A DNA stretch of 64,000 nucleotides from CAVTOA01 sp963736285 (GCA_963736285.1 CAVTOA010000003.1:806001-870000), one strand, 5' to 3'; shown: positions 8,913 through 17,909, counted from the first letter of the stretch. Translations and numbers: made by a program. The notes: a model not told the origin generated them from the sequence alone.

Positions 8913-9668
8913 ATGACTGACGGGAACAAGCCATCCCAGCCCTCGGAAGGCGAACCGAACCTGCCAGGTGAAGGCGATCCAGAGCGGTCTGGGCAGGAAC
9001 CGTCCGCCGCCCACACCGACCCGCCCGCTGACGACACGAACTCCTCTGCTGACGAGCAGACTGGCAATGCCGGCGAGGGCAACGTGGCCCAGCCGGAGCC
9101 GCAGCCTGAGCCTAGCGAGCAACAGGCCGCCACCCCCGCACCAGAGGCAGATCAAACGCCGACGACGATCTTGCCCTCGCAGCAACAGGGCGTTCCACCC
9201 CGTGATGAGTCGGAAACCACTCACGTCATGCCCACGGCACAAACGGGCTATCCACAGGAGGGGGGGCAACCACCTACGTCGGGGTCTGGAGTGGGAGGCA
9301 CTCCTCCGCCACCCCCTGTCGGTGGGTATCCCGCTGCGGCGTCACATGGGCAGCCCGGCCAGCCGAAAAAACACACCGGACTCATCATCGGCGTCATTGT
9401 CGCCGCAGTGGTGGTCATTGCCGCAGTGGTCGTCGGTGTCCTTATTTTCCGCGACTCGTCCGACAACAATGCCCACCAAGAGGGCAAGTGCGTGAAGCAA
9501 GACGGTCGCCAAGCAAAGTCGGTTTCTTGCGACGACAAAGACGCCTACAAAATTGTGAAGCGAGTCGACGACACCACAAGCGCCGGCAAATGCCCTGCCT
9601 CCACGACGGAGCTCGTCTACATCAACGAGTCAGACAAGTACGTCCTCTGCCTCCAAAAAGAGCGCTAA
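8913..9668 (+). CDS. LppU/SCO3897-like membrane protein with disordered N-terminus
   Basis: 251 aa: a long Pro/Gln/Glu-rich cytoplasmic region (residues 1-150), one transmembrane helix (TGLIIGVIVAAVVVIAAVVV), then a compact ~75-residue outer domain with four cysteines (GKCVKQDG, SVSCDDKDAYKIVKRV, GKCPAST, YVLCLQKE). That spacing and the phrase VSC..K.AYKIVK are typical of the LppU/SCO3897 family of actinobacterial surface proteins, whose function is unknown. The start is ATG 8913 behind AAGGAG. It faces a convergent acyl-CoA dehydrogenase gene. Confidence 0.7.
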   Translation: MTDGNKPSQPSEGEPNLPGEGDPERSGQEPSAAHTDPPADDTNSSADEQTGNAGEGNVAQPEPQPEPSEQQAATPAPEADQTPTTILPSQQQGVPPRDESETTHVMPTAQTGYPQEGGQPPTSGSGVGGTPPPPPVGGYPAAASHGQPGQPKKHTGLIIGVIVAAVVVIAAVVVGVLIFRDSSDNNAHQEGKCVKQDGRQAKSVSCDDKDAYKIVKRVDDTTSAGKCPASTTELVYINESDKYVLCLQKER

Positions 9669-9707
9669 GGATTCCTGTACTTCTGTATTCCGTAACCCGT
9701 ACTTCTT

Positions 9708-9758
9708 GTTTGACTGGCGGCTCTCTCGCGTACCTCTCTAGAGACCCACCAGTCAAAC
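9708..9758. terminator. Convergent hairpin between LppU-like gene and acyl-CoA dehydrogenase
   Basis: The arms gtttgactgg (9708-9717) and ccagtcaaac (9749-9758) are perfectly complementary. The sequence between them can pair further (CTCTCT against AGAGA). It lies between two convergent genes, so it can serve both. It resembles the hairpin at 42750-42802, which also carries a GACTGG arm. Confidence 0.6.
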
Positions 9759-9885
9759 ACGTTATACAAACATCAGCTTGATCTCGCGGGTGGCCGCCTG
9801 CGCGGAACCCAACGCTACTGTCGTCATCGGAACCAAGCGCGTACTCGTGTGCAAGGTTTTACAGCGGCGTCGCTTTTGGCAACTC

Positions 9886-11733
9886 CTAAAAGGACGCTTC
9901 TGGTAGCTCCATGATGTCCAGTGTGGTGGTCTCGATGGTGTGCCGGCGGGCCGACAACTCTGGAAGCACGGTCTCGGCAAAGAAATTGGCCGATGCGACC
10001 TTTCCGCGGTAAAACAGTGCGTCTTTCGCTGATGCGCCATCGATTTTGGACAGTGCGATCTCAGCCTGCCGTTGTAGTAGCCAGCCGACGATGACATCGC
10101 CCAAGCTCAGCAAGAGTCGAGTGGTGTTGAGCCCGATCTTGTAGAGCTGTTGGGAATTGCTCACGCTGCCTTGCAACCATCGCACCATGTGGCCGACCAT
10201 CGCTTCGACGTCACTGAGTGCGGTGGAGAGAGCGGCACGAGCCTCTTTGAGCTGCCCGCTTTTTTGAGCGATGTGGTTCGATTTGCCTTGGGCGAACTCG
10301 CCGATCTGCTCCGCAAGGAACCCCAGCGCTTGCCCTTGATCGCGAAATATCTTTCGGAAGAACAGATCTTGCCCTTGGATCGCCGTGGTGCCCTCGTAGA
10401 GGGTGTCGATTTTTGCATCCCGCACGTATTGCTCTAGCGGATAGTCCTCGAGAAAACCAGAGCCTCCCAAGGTTTGCAGCGATTCCGAGCCCAGCAGCTC
10501 ATACGAACGTTCCGATCCGCATCCTTTGACGACGGGTAGTAGCAGGTCATTGAGGTGTGAGAGCTTTTGGGCGGTCTCGGTTTCGCCGCTGTCTTCGGCA
10601 AGTTTGATCTCGTCCTGAATCGACGCCGTATACATGACTAGCGCTCGCAGGCCCTCCGCATAGCTTTTTTGCCGCATCAAACTGCGTCTGATGTCGGGGT
10701 GGTGAATTATCGTCACTCGGGGCGCGCTCTTGTTTGATCTCTGGGTGAGGTCGGAGCCCTGGACTCGCTGTTTGGCGAACTCCAACGCGTTGAGGTACCC
10801 GGAAGAGAGCGAAGCGATGGCCTTTGTGCCTACCATCATGCGGGCGTATTCAATGATCTTGAACATTTGCGCGATGCCGTCGTGGACGCCGCCTACCAGA
10901 TAGCCCACGGCCGGATCGTTTTCACCTAGCGTCATTTCGCAGGTTGTCGAGACTCTCAGCCCCATTTTGTGTTCTAGGTTCGTGGCGTAAATGCCGTTGC
11001 GCTCCCCCAACGATCCGTCCGTATTCACGCGATATTTCGGGACGACGAACATGGAGAGCCCTTTCGTTCCAGGGCCGGCACCAACGGGTCGTGCGAGTAC
11101 AAAGTGGACGATGTTTTCCGTCAGGTCGTGCTCTCCGCCAGTAATAAAGCGCTTGACACCCTCGAGGTGCCAGGTACCGTCTGGTTGTTCCATGGCCTTC
11201 GTGCGCCCGCCGCCTACGTCCGAGCCGGCGTCTGGCTCGGTGAGCATCATGGTGGCGCCCCACTGGTGTTCGACGATGTGCTCGGCAAGCTTCTTCTGAT
11301 CGTCTGTCCCCATGGCGTGTAGGGCGGCGGCAAAGGCTGGGCCGCTCATATATAGAAACGCGGCCGGGTTGGACCCCAGCAGTAGTTCTGCGATAGCCCA
11401 GCGCAGGCTTGGAGGTGCGTAGGAACCGCCCAGTGCGGTGGGGAGATCAAGTCGGTACCACTCCCCGTTCATCAAGGCGCGAAATGTTTTTTTGAACGGC
11501 TCCGGAAGCGTTGCGGTATGAGTGGCGGCGTCAAATACGGGGGGAGTGCGGTCGCCTGCCGCGTAGGATTCGGATAGCTCAGTGCTGGCAAGACGCTCGA
11601 CCTCGGCGAGTATGCCCTTGGCCGTTGCGACGTCGATCTCGGAGAATGGACCGTTGCCTAGACGTTCCGCTGAGCCAAAAACTTCAAAGAGGTTGAACTC
11701 GAGGTCACGGAGATTGCTGTGGTAGTGACCCAT
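9886..11733 (-). CDS. fadE5: Acyl-CoA dehydrogenase, FadE5-type
   Basis: A flavoprotein that introduces the alpha-beta double bond in acyl-CoA. About 615 aa, longer than typical 380-aa enzymes, as in the mycobacterial FadE5 group. The start ATG 11733 gives MGHYHSNLRDLEFNLFEVF, which matches that group's N-terminus; a TTG at 11748 is an alternative. The FAD/substrate region is QWGATMMLTEPDAGSDVGG, and the C-terminal part carries LGGSGFLEDYPLEQYVRDAKIDTLYEGTTAIQ, where Glu in YEGT is the expected catalytic base. A perfect 16-bp palindrome lies 19 bp upstream of the start, so expression is probably under a repressor. Confidence 0.88.
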   Translation of the reverse strand: MGHYHSNLRDLEFNLFEVFGSAERLGNGPFSEIDVATAKGILAEVERLASTELSESYAAGDRTPPVFDAATHTATLPEPFKKTFRALMNGEWYRLDLPTALGGSYAPPSLRWAIAELLLGSNPAAFLYMSGPAFAAALHAMGTDDQKKLAEHIVEHQWGATMMLTEPDAGSDVGGGRTKAMEQPDGTWHLEGVKRFITGGEHDLTENIVHFVLARPVGAGPGTKGLSMFVVPKYRVNTDGSLGERNGIYATNLEHKMGLRVSTTCEMTLGENDPAVGYLVGGVHDGIAQMFKIIEYARMMVGTKAIASLSSGYLNALEFAKQRVQGSDLTQRSNKSAPRVTIIHHPDIRRSLMRQKSYAEGLRALVMYTASIQDEIKLAEDSGETETAQKLSHLNDLLLPVVKGCGSERSYELLGSESLQTLGGSGFLEDYPLEQYVRDAKIDTLYEGTTAIQGQDLFFRKIFRDQGQALGFLAEQIGEFAQGKSNHIAQKSGQLKEARAALSTALSDVEAMVGHMVRWLQGSVSNSQQLYKIGLNTTRLLLSLGDVIVGWLLQRQAEIALSKIDGASAKDALFYRGKVASANFFAETVLPELSARRHTIETTTLDIMELPEASF

Positions 11734-11752
11734 GGCAGGCACCCCCAACGTT

Positions 11753-11768
11753 GTTACTGGCCAGTAAC
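11753..11768. promoter_or_regulatory. 16-bp perfect palindrome upstream of fadE5-type gene (candidate operator)
   Basis: gttactggccagtaac is a perfect inverted repeat located 19 bp ahead of the ATG at 11733. Palindromes of this size and position are typical TetR-family operators in lipid-metabolism genes of actinobacteria. The identity of the regulator is unknown and none is encoded next to it. Confidence 0.55.
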
Positions 11769-11835
11769 GTGCGATGTTAATGCTACCCGCCGTCCGGGCG
11801 TCGTGAGCTCGTATTTAACTCAGGATCGTGCCCGC

Positions 11836-12954
11836 TCAGCTGCCACGTGCGGCGTCCCATTCCCAGGCTGGACCGCTTTGAGAAGACTCAACCTCGTCGC
11901 GCTTGCCCGTGTACTCAAAGAGCATGAGCGCGATGTCGTCATCGAGAAAACCGTGCACCCAATCGGTGAGTGCGTTTTCTAGCGACACCAGGCCGTCTTT
12001 CACGGTGCCGTGGCCGAGAATGCGCCACGCGCGTTCATTGATCGGGAAAAACTCGCCCTCTCGCCTCGCCTCGGTCAGACCATCGGTGAAGAGCAGGACC
12101 CGGTCGCCGGGCTCCAATCGTTCTACCCGCGGGGTGGCCAGTGGCATGAAGCCGAGCGGGGGCACTGTCGTGCTGGGCTCGAGCGGGATCACCTTGCCGC
12201 GACGCAACAACAATGGGGTGGGGTGACCGCAATTGAGGACGGTGAGTGTGCCGCCGCGCTCCTCGATGAGGCAGGCGGTGACGAAGTCTTCGTAGCCGAC
12301 GGAGCGAGCAACAGCACGGTCCAAATCGGACACTATTGCTCGGACGTCGGCTCGTTCGTGAGCCACATGGCGGTAAGAACCCAATACAGTACTTGCGAGC
12401 CGGACGGCATCGAGGCCTTTTCCACGTACGTCACCGATGAGCAGGCGCACCCCGTAAGGGGTCTCAAGCGCCTCGTAGAGGTCGCCGCCGATGTCTGCGT
12501 CCGCACTCGCCGACACATACCGCACCGCGATCCGCAGATCACCGATCTGATTGCCGATCGGACGCAAAACCGCCTGTTGCGCTACGACGGCCAGGCGACG
12601 CAACGATGCGACTCTTTGCGAGTCGCGTTCCTGGATCCGGCTGATTGTTGCCGCGATAGCGATGGCGGCGGCTATGGCTAGCAGCCGGATGAGTTGGGGA
12701 ATGCTTGTGGGGTGATTGCTGTCAAATCCGACCACGATGCCAACGGTAAGAGACAGCGCGCCCACCATGAGAACTTCTACGTACCCAGCAATGACAGCAA
12801 CGAGCAGGGGCGGGGCGACCAGCATGCCTACGTACTGCGGGTTTGGACCTTGCAGGACGTCGCCCACGCCGATGAGCAATACCAGCAAGGCCATGACGAC
12901 GACACCCACTCGCCCGCGATGGGGAGCAGCACCGTCATTGCCGCTTGCGCGCAT
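11836..12954 (-). CDS. Membrane-anchored PP2C-type (SpoIIE/RsbU) serine/threonine phosphatase
   Basis: 372 aa. The first ~130 residues hold several transmembrane helices (GVVVMALLVLLIGVGDVL, LLVAVIAGYVEVLMVGALSL, LLAIAAAIAIAATISRI). The SpoIIE-type PP2C domain follows, with metal-binding acidic motifs IGGDLYEAL, LIGDVRGKGLDA and LLFTDGLTEARREGE. Such proteins dephosphorylate anti-anti-sigma factors in partner-switching stress pathways. No sigma or anti-sigma gene is adjacent, so the target is unknown. The start codon ATG 12954 is followed by a basic stretch, as expected before the first helix. Confidence 0.85.
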   Translation of the reverse strand: MRASGNDGAAPHRGRVGVVVMALLVLLIGVGDVLQGPNPQYVGMLVAPPLLVAVIAGYVEVLMVGALSLTVGIVVGFDSNHPTSIPQLIRLLAIAAAIAIAATISRIQERDSQRVASLRRLAVVAQQAVLRPIGNQIGDLRIAVRYVSASADADIGGDLYEALETPYGVRLLIGDVRGKGLDAVRLASTVLGSYRHVAHERADVRAIVSDLDRAVARSVGYEDFVTACLIEERGGTLTVLNCGHPTPLLLRRGKVIPLEPSTTVPPLGFMPLATPRVERLEPGDRVLLFTDGLTEARREGEFFPINERAWRILGHGTVKDGLVSLENALTDWVHGFLDDDIALMLFEYTGKRDEVESSQSGPAWEWDAARGS

Positions 12955-13170
12955 CGACCCCTAGACCTCCACTTGGCACCCCCAGAAGGACACATGGCGT
13001 GTCGGGGCACGGATAGCATGACCGGTAAACGCTGGGAATGGTGGCCTTAAAGCTCAGCGTGTCGGCGAGATTGCACTTTGTGGTCGTCGACGATCGGCCA
13101 AATGGGGGAGCCAGTGACCCCGTACCCTCACATAGTTACTTTATGACGAATAGGCGAAAAAGGGGAAGCG

Positions 13171-13997
13171 GTGTTACTCGCAGCTGGCTTTGGCGAACCA
13201 ACCGGCCAAGATTGGGTCCAAATCGGACAGTTGGCTTTGGCCTTTGTGCTCTCCGCCCTGATTGGCCTAGAGAGGGAGCTGCGTAACAAAAGCGCTGGGT
13301 TACGCACCCACACCATCATTGGGTTTGCGGCCGCGTTAATCATGCTGGTCTCCAAGTATGGCTTCACGGACATCCTCGGCGACACCATCGTGCTCGATCC
13401 GTCGCGAGTAGCGGCACAAATTGTTTCGGGCATTGGGTTTATCGGTGGCGGGCTAATCTTCGTGCGCAAAGACGCGGTGCGAGGTCTTACGACAGCGGCG
13501 GCGGTCTGGCTCACTACGGCGGTGGGCATGGCAGCGGGTGCTGGCCTACCGATCCTGGCCGGTGGGGTGACGGCGGGCTACTTCGTCATTGTGTTTGGGC
13601 TTTCCCCGCTCGCAAACAAGCTCCCCAATTCCAAATACACCCCCACTCACCTCCGAGTGATCTACCGAGAAGGCCGCGATGTGCTTCGTCGTGTGTTGAC
13701 AGAATGCACCAACCGAAACTTTGTGGTGGTCGAGTTGTCGACGCATCACGGCCCCCAGCATGCGAATGTCGGAATACGGGAAGAGTCCGATGGGATGGAC
13801 GTTCTCGGGCGCGACGACCGACGGTTCCGGCGAAGCGAGCTGTTATCGGCAGAGGAAGGCCTCGCCGAGCCGGCGGTAGCCGTGGTTCTCACCTTGCGGG
13901 GGCTGGGTACGTGCCGTTGTTAGTGGCCGAGCTGTCGGAGATCGACGGAGTGCTCGAGGTGGTAACCGAGAAGGAGCCGGTCTCGGTAGCGGATTGA
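13171..13997 (+). CDS. MgtC/SapB family membrane protein (one frameshift near the C-terminus)
   Basis: The N-terminal membrane domain has the MgtC pattern: IGLERELRNKSAGLRTHTII, GIGFIGGGLIF and GLTTAAAVWLTTAVGMAAG. A C-terminal cytoplasmic ACT-like domain follows. The uninterrupted frame stops at 13923 just after VVLTLRG, but the neighbouring frame continues YVPLLVAELSEIDGVLEVV to a stop at 13997, which is the expected family ending. Restoring one G in the run of five G around 13899 joins the two as LTLRGAGYVPLLVAEL. I therefore annotate one gene with a 1-bp loss, most simply a sequencing error. Known relatives affect growth in low Mg and virulence; the role here is not shown. Confidence 0.8.
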
Positions 13998-14055
13998 TGG
14001 CTGGTCGCTTGCGGGTCGCTCTTTCCGACGACGGCAGCAAGGAGGATCACCCGGG

Positions 14056-14652
14056 ATGGCAGATATTCTGGCGGCCAGTAAACTTCGGGCGGTGTTCTTG
14101 GTCCGTCAGACCCTAGCTCGTGTTCCCGAGCCTCTGCGCTCACTGCTCATCAAGCATCGCGAGTTGGTGAAGTTCTTGCTTGTGGGTGGCACATGTTTTT
14201 TCATCACGCTTGCCGTCAACTACGGCCTCAAGCTCACTATCTTGACGAGCAAGCCCGTGACCGCGCTGACCATCGCAACAATCGTGGCGACGATCATCTC
14301 CTACATCCTGAATAGGGAGTGGTCGTTCCGGACTCGTGGTGGGCGGCAGCGCCGCTACGAAGCCGCCCTGTTCTTTCTCTTCAGCGGCATTGGCATTCTC
14401 GTCAACGACCTGCCGTTGCTCGTTGCACGTTACGTCTTGGACTTGCGGGTGCCACACGTCAGTCTCGTCGTTCAGGAAACGTCAGACTTTGTGAGCGGCA
14501 TTGTCATCGGAACCTTGCTGGCCATGGGGTTTCGGTTGTGGGCGTTCCGCAAATGGGTCTTTCCTCAAGAAAATGTCCGCGCACTTCACGGTGACTCAGT
14601 GGAGCTGGCGGCAGCACTACCCGCACGTGTAGAGCACGACGAAGCCGCCTAG
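14056..14652 (+). CDS. GtrA family membrane protein
   Basis: 198 aa with four transmembrane helices: LVKFLLVGGTCFFITLAVNY, ALTIATIVATIISYILNREW, ALFFLFSGIGILVNDLPLL and SGIVIGTLLAMGFRLWAFRKW. The first (KFLLVGG) and the NREWSF motif after helix 2 are typical of GtrA, thought to flip or handle undecaprenyl-linked sugars in cell-envelope glycosylation. The start is ATG 14056, behind AAGGAGG at 14039-14045. The glycosyltransferase partner is not next to it. Confidence 0.85.
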   Translation: MADILAASKLRAVFLVRQTLARVPEPLRSLLIKHRELVKFLLVGGTCFFITLAVNYGLKLTILTSKPVTALTIATIVATIISYILNREWSFRTRGGRQRRYEAALFFLFSGIGILVNDLPLLVARYVLDLRVPHVSLVVQETSDFVSGIVIGTLLAMGFRLWAFRKWVFPQENVRALHGDSVELAAALPARVEHDEAA

Positions 14653-15052
14653 CTCTGGCGTGAGGGTACGTGACAGCAAACGCTCCTTCGCGTCCCGAAA
14701 AATATTCGAACGATGCTCGAAGCCAACAAAGAAGCCTTTGAGCGCTGCATAGGGTCACCATCTCCGAACTAACCCACCATCCAGAACCGCAACATTCGTG
14801 GCGTGATGAGGGCGTATCCCAGGCATGGTCGGTGCGTATTTGGAAAAACGCGACCGAGACGGCGACGAGCGCGGAAGGGCAGGTGCGCTCGTTGTGAGGA
14901 CTGCACCCACTCACCGCAGCGCAGATCAAGCAAATCGCGCGGGAAACGACGCAGTTGGTTGTTTTGGTTGTGGCTGCATGCCGGCCGTAGGTCAGCTGCG
15001 AGCGGTGAGGCTGACGTAGTCGCCGCCGGCGACGTAGGGACGTGTCTGCTCG
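14653..15052. other. Gap between GtrA and methyltransferase genes
   Basis: About 400 bp between convergent genes. Short open frames exist on both strands, but none shows a family motif, membrane helix or convincing ribosome binding site. I see nothing definite here. Confidence 0.5.
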
Positions 15053-15793
15053 TCAGCTTGGGCGTAGGACGAAGACTCCCCAGCCGAGATACCGGCGCTG
15101 GTACGCCAAATGGGAACGGCGCGCTTGCTCCAAGAATTTCCGTACCTCGGGGGCGTCTGGATCCTCGAGGTGATCTCTGAGCCAGCCGCTGAGGGTGCGC
15201 CATTGGCCGGCGACATATCGGTCCCAGCTATCTCCGTGAGCCAGCACCATTTCGATGAGTTCACAGCCGGCATCGGCGAATCGCTCCATTGTGCCCACTA
15301 GCGACGTGAACGTGTCAGGCTCTACGCCCAGCGAGGTGAGCGCTTCTTTGGGTGGCTCCTCTATCCAGTACGGCTCGCCCACCAGCAATAATCCGTCGTT
15401 GACTAAGGCTGGCTTCATGAGTTCGAGTGTTCCGGTGGGGCCACCGCCAATCCAGGTAGCTCCAATGCAGGACACGACGTCGTAGCTACTCGCTTGGGCC
15501 ACGTACTTTCGAGCGTCAGCCTGTTTGAAGTGAATGCGATCATCCACACCAAGCTCGGCCGCGCGTTCCTTGGCCGCGGCCAGAAATACAGTGCTGATGT
15601 CTACGCCTAAGCCTTCAACGCCGTGCCGCCGAGACCATTGGCACAGCATCTCTCCTTTGCCGCAGGCCAAATCCAAAATTCGCTGATCTGACGAGAGCTG
15701 GCAGATCTCCCCGACTAGAGCGAATTTCTCTTCGCTGAATGGGTTGAGGATGCGGTGGTTTGCTTCGGAGATCTCGTGAAAACGCAAAGACAT
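15053..15793 (-). CDS. Class I SAM-dependent methyltransferase
   Basis: 246 aa. The SAM-binding motif I is RILDLACGKGEMLC, followed by LGVDIS (motif II acidic residue), then RIHFKQADARKY and YDVVSCIGATWIGGG. The last third is helical with many aromatic residues and probably binds the substrate, which cannot be guessed. It is divergent from the acetyltransferase gene at 15919 with a 125-bp shared upstream region. Confidence 0.8.
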   Translation of the reverse strand: MSLRFHEISEANHRILNPFSEEKFALVGEICQLSSDQRILDLACGKGEMLCQWSRRHGVEGLGVDISTVFLAAAKERAAELGVDDRIHFKQADARKYVAQASSYDVVSCIGATWIGGGPTGTLELMKPALVNDGLLLVGEPYWIEEPPKEALTSLGVEPDTFTSLVGTMERFADAGCELIEMVLAHGDSWDRYVAGQWRTLSGWLRDHLEDPDAPEVRKFLEQARRSHLAYQRRYLGWGVFVLRPS

Positions 15794-15918
15794 GTGCTCA
15801 ATTTCAACACAGAACCCAGGCTCGGCACGAGTTCGAACCAGAAATGCGCTAGTCGAGGCACTCGACGCAAGTTGGCGGCGCCGCGTGACTCACAGAATGC
15901 CAGCTGTCAAGATGGAGC

Positions 15919-16569
15919 ATGCTCGTTGATCATTTCCCGCTGCTCGGTCTGCGCCTCACGACTCCCCGACTCGAACTGCGGCTGCCCACTCCTGAGCAAC
16001 TTGGAGCATTAGCCGAACTCGCCGCCAAGGGCATTCACGATCCTGAGGTCATGCCCTTCTCCACACCCTGGACCGATCAGTCGCCCGACGAGGTAGCACG
16101 CAGTGTTGTTCAGCACCATTGGCGGATGCTTGGGGCGTGGTCACCGCAGGATTGGTCACTGAACCTAGTGGTGAGCCAGGCAGGTGTGGTGGTGGGCGTG
16201 CAGTCGATTGAAGCCCGCGACTTTGCCGTCACCCGTGAAGTGCACACCGGCTCGTGGCTGGGGCGACGGCACCAAGGACAAGGCATCGGCACTGAGATGC
16301 GAGCGGCGGTGCTGCGGTTAGCCTTTGCTGGACTTGGTGCAGAAGTAGCTCTGTCCGGCGCATTTGAGCACAATGCTGCTTCGCGGGCTGTTTCTCACAA
16401 ACTTGGCTACCAGCCCGATGGGTTTGAGCGTCATGCGATTCGTGGTGCCCTAGCCATCAACCATCGGCTGCTGCTTACGCGAGCGGAGTGGGAGCACCAC
16501 CGCACTGTCCCGGTCGCCATCGACGGGCTTGCGCCTTGTCTGCCGCTATTCGGGCTCGATAATGCGTGA
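15919..16569 (+). CDS. GNAT family N-acetyltransferase (RimJ/RimL-like)
   Basis: 216 aa. The N-terminal strand LRLTTPRLELRLPT is typical of RimJ/RimL-like acetyltransferases. The acetyl-CoA loop is seen in GRRHQGQGIGTEMRAAVLRLAF, followed by LSGAFEHNAASRAVSHKLGYQPDG. Residues in HNAASRAVSHKLGY are the usual C-terminal GNAT signature. The acceptor is unknown. Start ATG 15919. The gene is intact and convergent with the VOC gene. Confidence 0.85.
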   Translation: MLVDHFPLLGLRLTTPRLELRLPTPEQLGALAELAAKGIHDPEVMPFSTPWTDQSPDEVARSVVQHHWRMLGAWSPQDWSLNLVVSQAGVVVGVQSIEARDFAVTREVHTGSWLGRRHQGQGIGTEMRAAVLRLAFAGLGAEVALSGAFEHNAASRAVSHKLGYQPDGFERHAIRGALAINHRLLLTRAEWEHHRTVPVAIDGLAPCLPLFGLDNA

Positions 16570-16629
16570 CTGCGATGTGCCGAGGTGCAGTCCTAGACAG
16601 CCCCATCGATGTGAGGGTGCTTGTCTGGG

Positions 16630-17010
16630 TTAAACGGCTGGTAGCTGCTGCTTCAACAGGCAGAACTCATTGCCTTCAGGGTCAGCGAGCACATGCCATG
16701 ATTCAGTCGCCAGTCTGACCAATATCGGTTTTGCGAGCGCCGGCTGCGAGCAAACGTGCAGCTCCTCTTCTTGATTCCGATCGGTGGCGTTCACATCTAT
16801 GTGCAGGGGCAACTTGTCAGCCTTGGGCTTGTCTGTCGGGATGAACACGATTGTGGGCTGTGCACCACCGAAGCCGACGCCAGGTGGCCCGATTTCGATG
16901 CCGCCTTCGTCGCGTTCCAGCTCGATGTATCCCAGAACCTCGCACCAGAATCGTGCCAACAGGTCGGGGTCGCGTGCGTCCACTACAAGTTCTGAAATGC
17001 GGCATGCCAT
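16630..17010 (-). CDS. VOC (glyoxalase-like) family protein containing a locally frameshifted segment
   Basis: The start ATG 17010 gives MACRISELVVDARDPDLLA, the usual beginning of this small VOC family; the open frame reaches 17100. It ends in SWHVLADPEGNEFCLL, with the metal-binding Glu. Between ~16758 and ~16705 the printed frame reads a family-unlike segment, whereas another frame reads RLLAAGARKTDIGQTGD, which fits the family. One lost base near 16758 and one extra base near 16705 restore it, so about 17 residues are mistranslated. The substrate is unknown. Confidence 0.75.
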   Translation of the reverse strand: MACRISELVVDARDPDLLARFWCEVLGYIELERDEGGIEIGPPGVGFGGAQPTIVFIPTDKPKADKLPLHIDVNATDRNQEEELHVCSQPALAKPILVRLATESWHVLADPEGNEFCLLKQQLPAV

Positions 17011-17206
17011 CCAGCGATAGTAATGCTGTCTCAATGCCCGTCGAGTGAATAAGCGTTGAGTGGCGAGCTCAACGGTGGGGCGTGGCTTGCTCGCGTCCAT
17101 GTCGGTGGTAACTGGCAGTTAATGAGGGATCGCGGTTGAGTTCGCCAAGCCGAACGCCCACCGACCGACGTACACATGTGGCCTTCAGAGAGTTTATCCT
17201 TGGCGT

Positions 17207-17526
17207 ATGGCTCAACCTGCGTTTGAGTATGAGGATTTCGCTGATGGCACAGAGATATCTCGTACTGCTTCGAGTGCTGACCTTGATCGGGCGTTCACAT
17301 CGGCGGCGCATGGCAAGGTGATCTACCTGACTGATGAACGGCACCGTCGGGTCTCCGCCATTGTTCCCCTGACTATGGAACGGCCGTGGTAGCGGCGATC
17401 CGTGCGCTCGAAGACGCTGAAGACGCACGCGATGTAGCCATCATGGATGAACGTGACAACGAGGAAACTGTGCCGTGGTCCCAAATGCAAGCTGAGCTGC
17501 GCGGGCTTGAAGCTCAGGGTCATTAA
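17207..17526 (+). pseudogene. Phd/RelB-like antitoxin gene interrupted by a frameshift
   Basis: The first frame (ATG 17207) encodes FADGTEISRTASSADLDRAF then GKVIYLTDERHRRVSAIVPL, the N-terminal DNA-binding half of a Phd/YefM-like antitoxin. It stops at 17392, but another frame continues VVAAIRALEDAEDARDVAIM and ends EETVPWSQMQAELRGLEAQGH with a stop at 17524-17526, which is the normal toxin-binding tail. One base is missing near 17385. Either an indel error or real inactivation; the toxin that follows is truncated, so the locus is probably dead anyway. Confidence 0.65.
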
Positions 17527-17528
17527 GC

Positions 17529-17640
17529 GTGGTGTACGCAATCGCCGGTGAAGTCCTCTGCTCGTAAAGAGATCCGACGTCTTGATCCGGCTATCCGCAC
17601 GAAGATCGAAGCTGTCCCTGACCTGCGGTTGTGGAATGGA
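17529..17640 (+). pseudogene. RelE-type toxin fragment cut off at the tRNA-derived repeat
   Basis: Beginning with GTG 17529/17532, the sequence reads VYAI and then, after a frame change, KSSARKEIRRLDPAIRTKIEAV, the N-terminal helix pair of RelE-family ribosome-dependent mRNA interferases. After ~37 codons it runs straight into the tRNA-derived repeat, so most of the toxin, including the catalytic residues, is missing. It follows the antitoxin remnant by 2 bp, the normal RelBE arrangement. Confidence 0.6.
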
Positions 17641-17681
17641 GCGGGTGACGGGAATCGAACCCGCACTATCAGCTTGGGAAG
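17619..17681. repeat. Left attachment-site repeat (partial tRNA-Gly copy)
   Basis: 63 bp identical to 21095-21157 except at two positions (17644 G for A, 17666 C for T). Bases 17637-17681 correspond to the 3' part of the tRNA-Gly gene, from CCA to the anticodon arm; the remaining 18 bp lie outside the tRNA. Beyond 17681 the match ends abruptly, so this is not a functional tRNA but a typical attL/attR half. Confidence 0.8.
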
Positions 17682-17785
17682 TCTCTACATAGGACAAGAT
17701 TTGTTCCTTGTAGGTAGCTGACCAGTGTTATTTGTAGGCGGATTGTTCTTCTGATTGACCGCGTGTGGCCGTTGTTGTCGTTCCT

Positions 17786-17807
17786 ATCGGGCACGCAACG
17801 GGCACGG
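17786..17807. repeat. Left copy of internal 22-bp repeat (candidate integrase arm site)
   Basis: atcgggcacgcaacgggcac plus gg matches 21022-21043 with one difference. Each copy holds the 8-mer cgggcacg twice, spaced 11 bp, about one helical turn. Both copies lie just inside the element ends and would flank the joined att site in a circular form, like arm-type recombinase sites. That function is inferred from position only. Confidence 0.4.
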
Positions 17808-17909
17808 CTGGGCATGTTCCAAGTGAACTGATAACCAACAGTTAAGGCGGCTCCGGACGCAGTGTTAGCGCACTGGCCGGAGCCTTGATCGGAATGGAGC
17901 TTCCGACCC

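Noticed and set aside
14803..15180. 125-aa plus-strand frame between GtrA and the methyltransferase
   Set aside because: Overlaps the methyltransferase on the other strand, basic low-complexity protein, no recognisable motif.
17637..17681. Possible second tRNA gene
   Set aside because: Only the 3' half of tRNA-Gly is present; there is no 5' acceptor or D-arm. It is an attachment-site copy.
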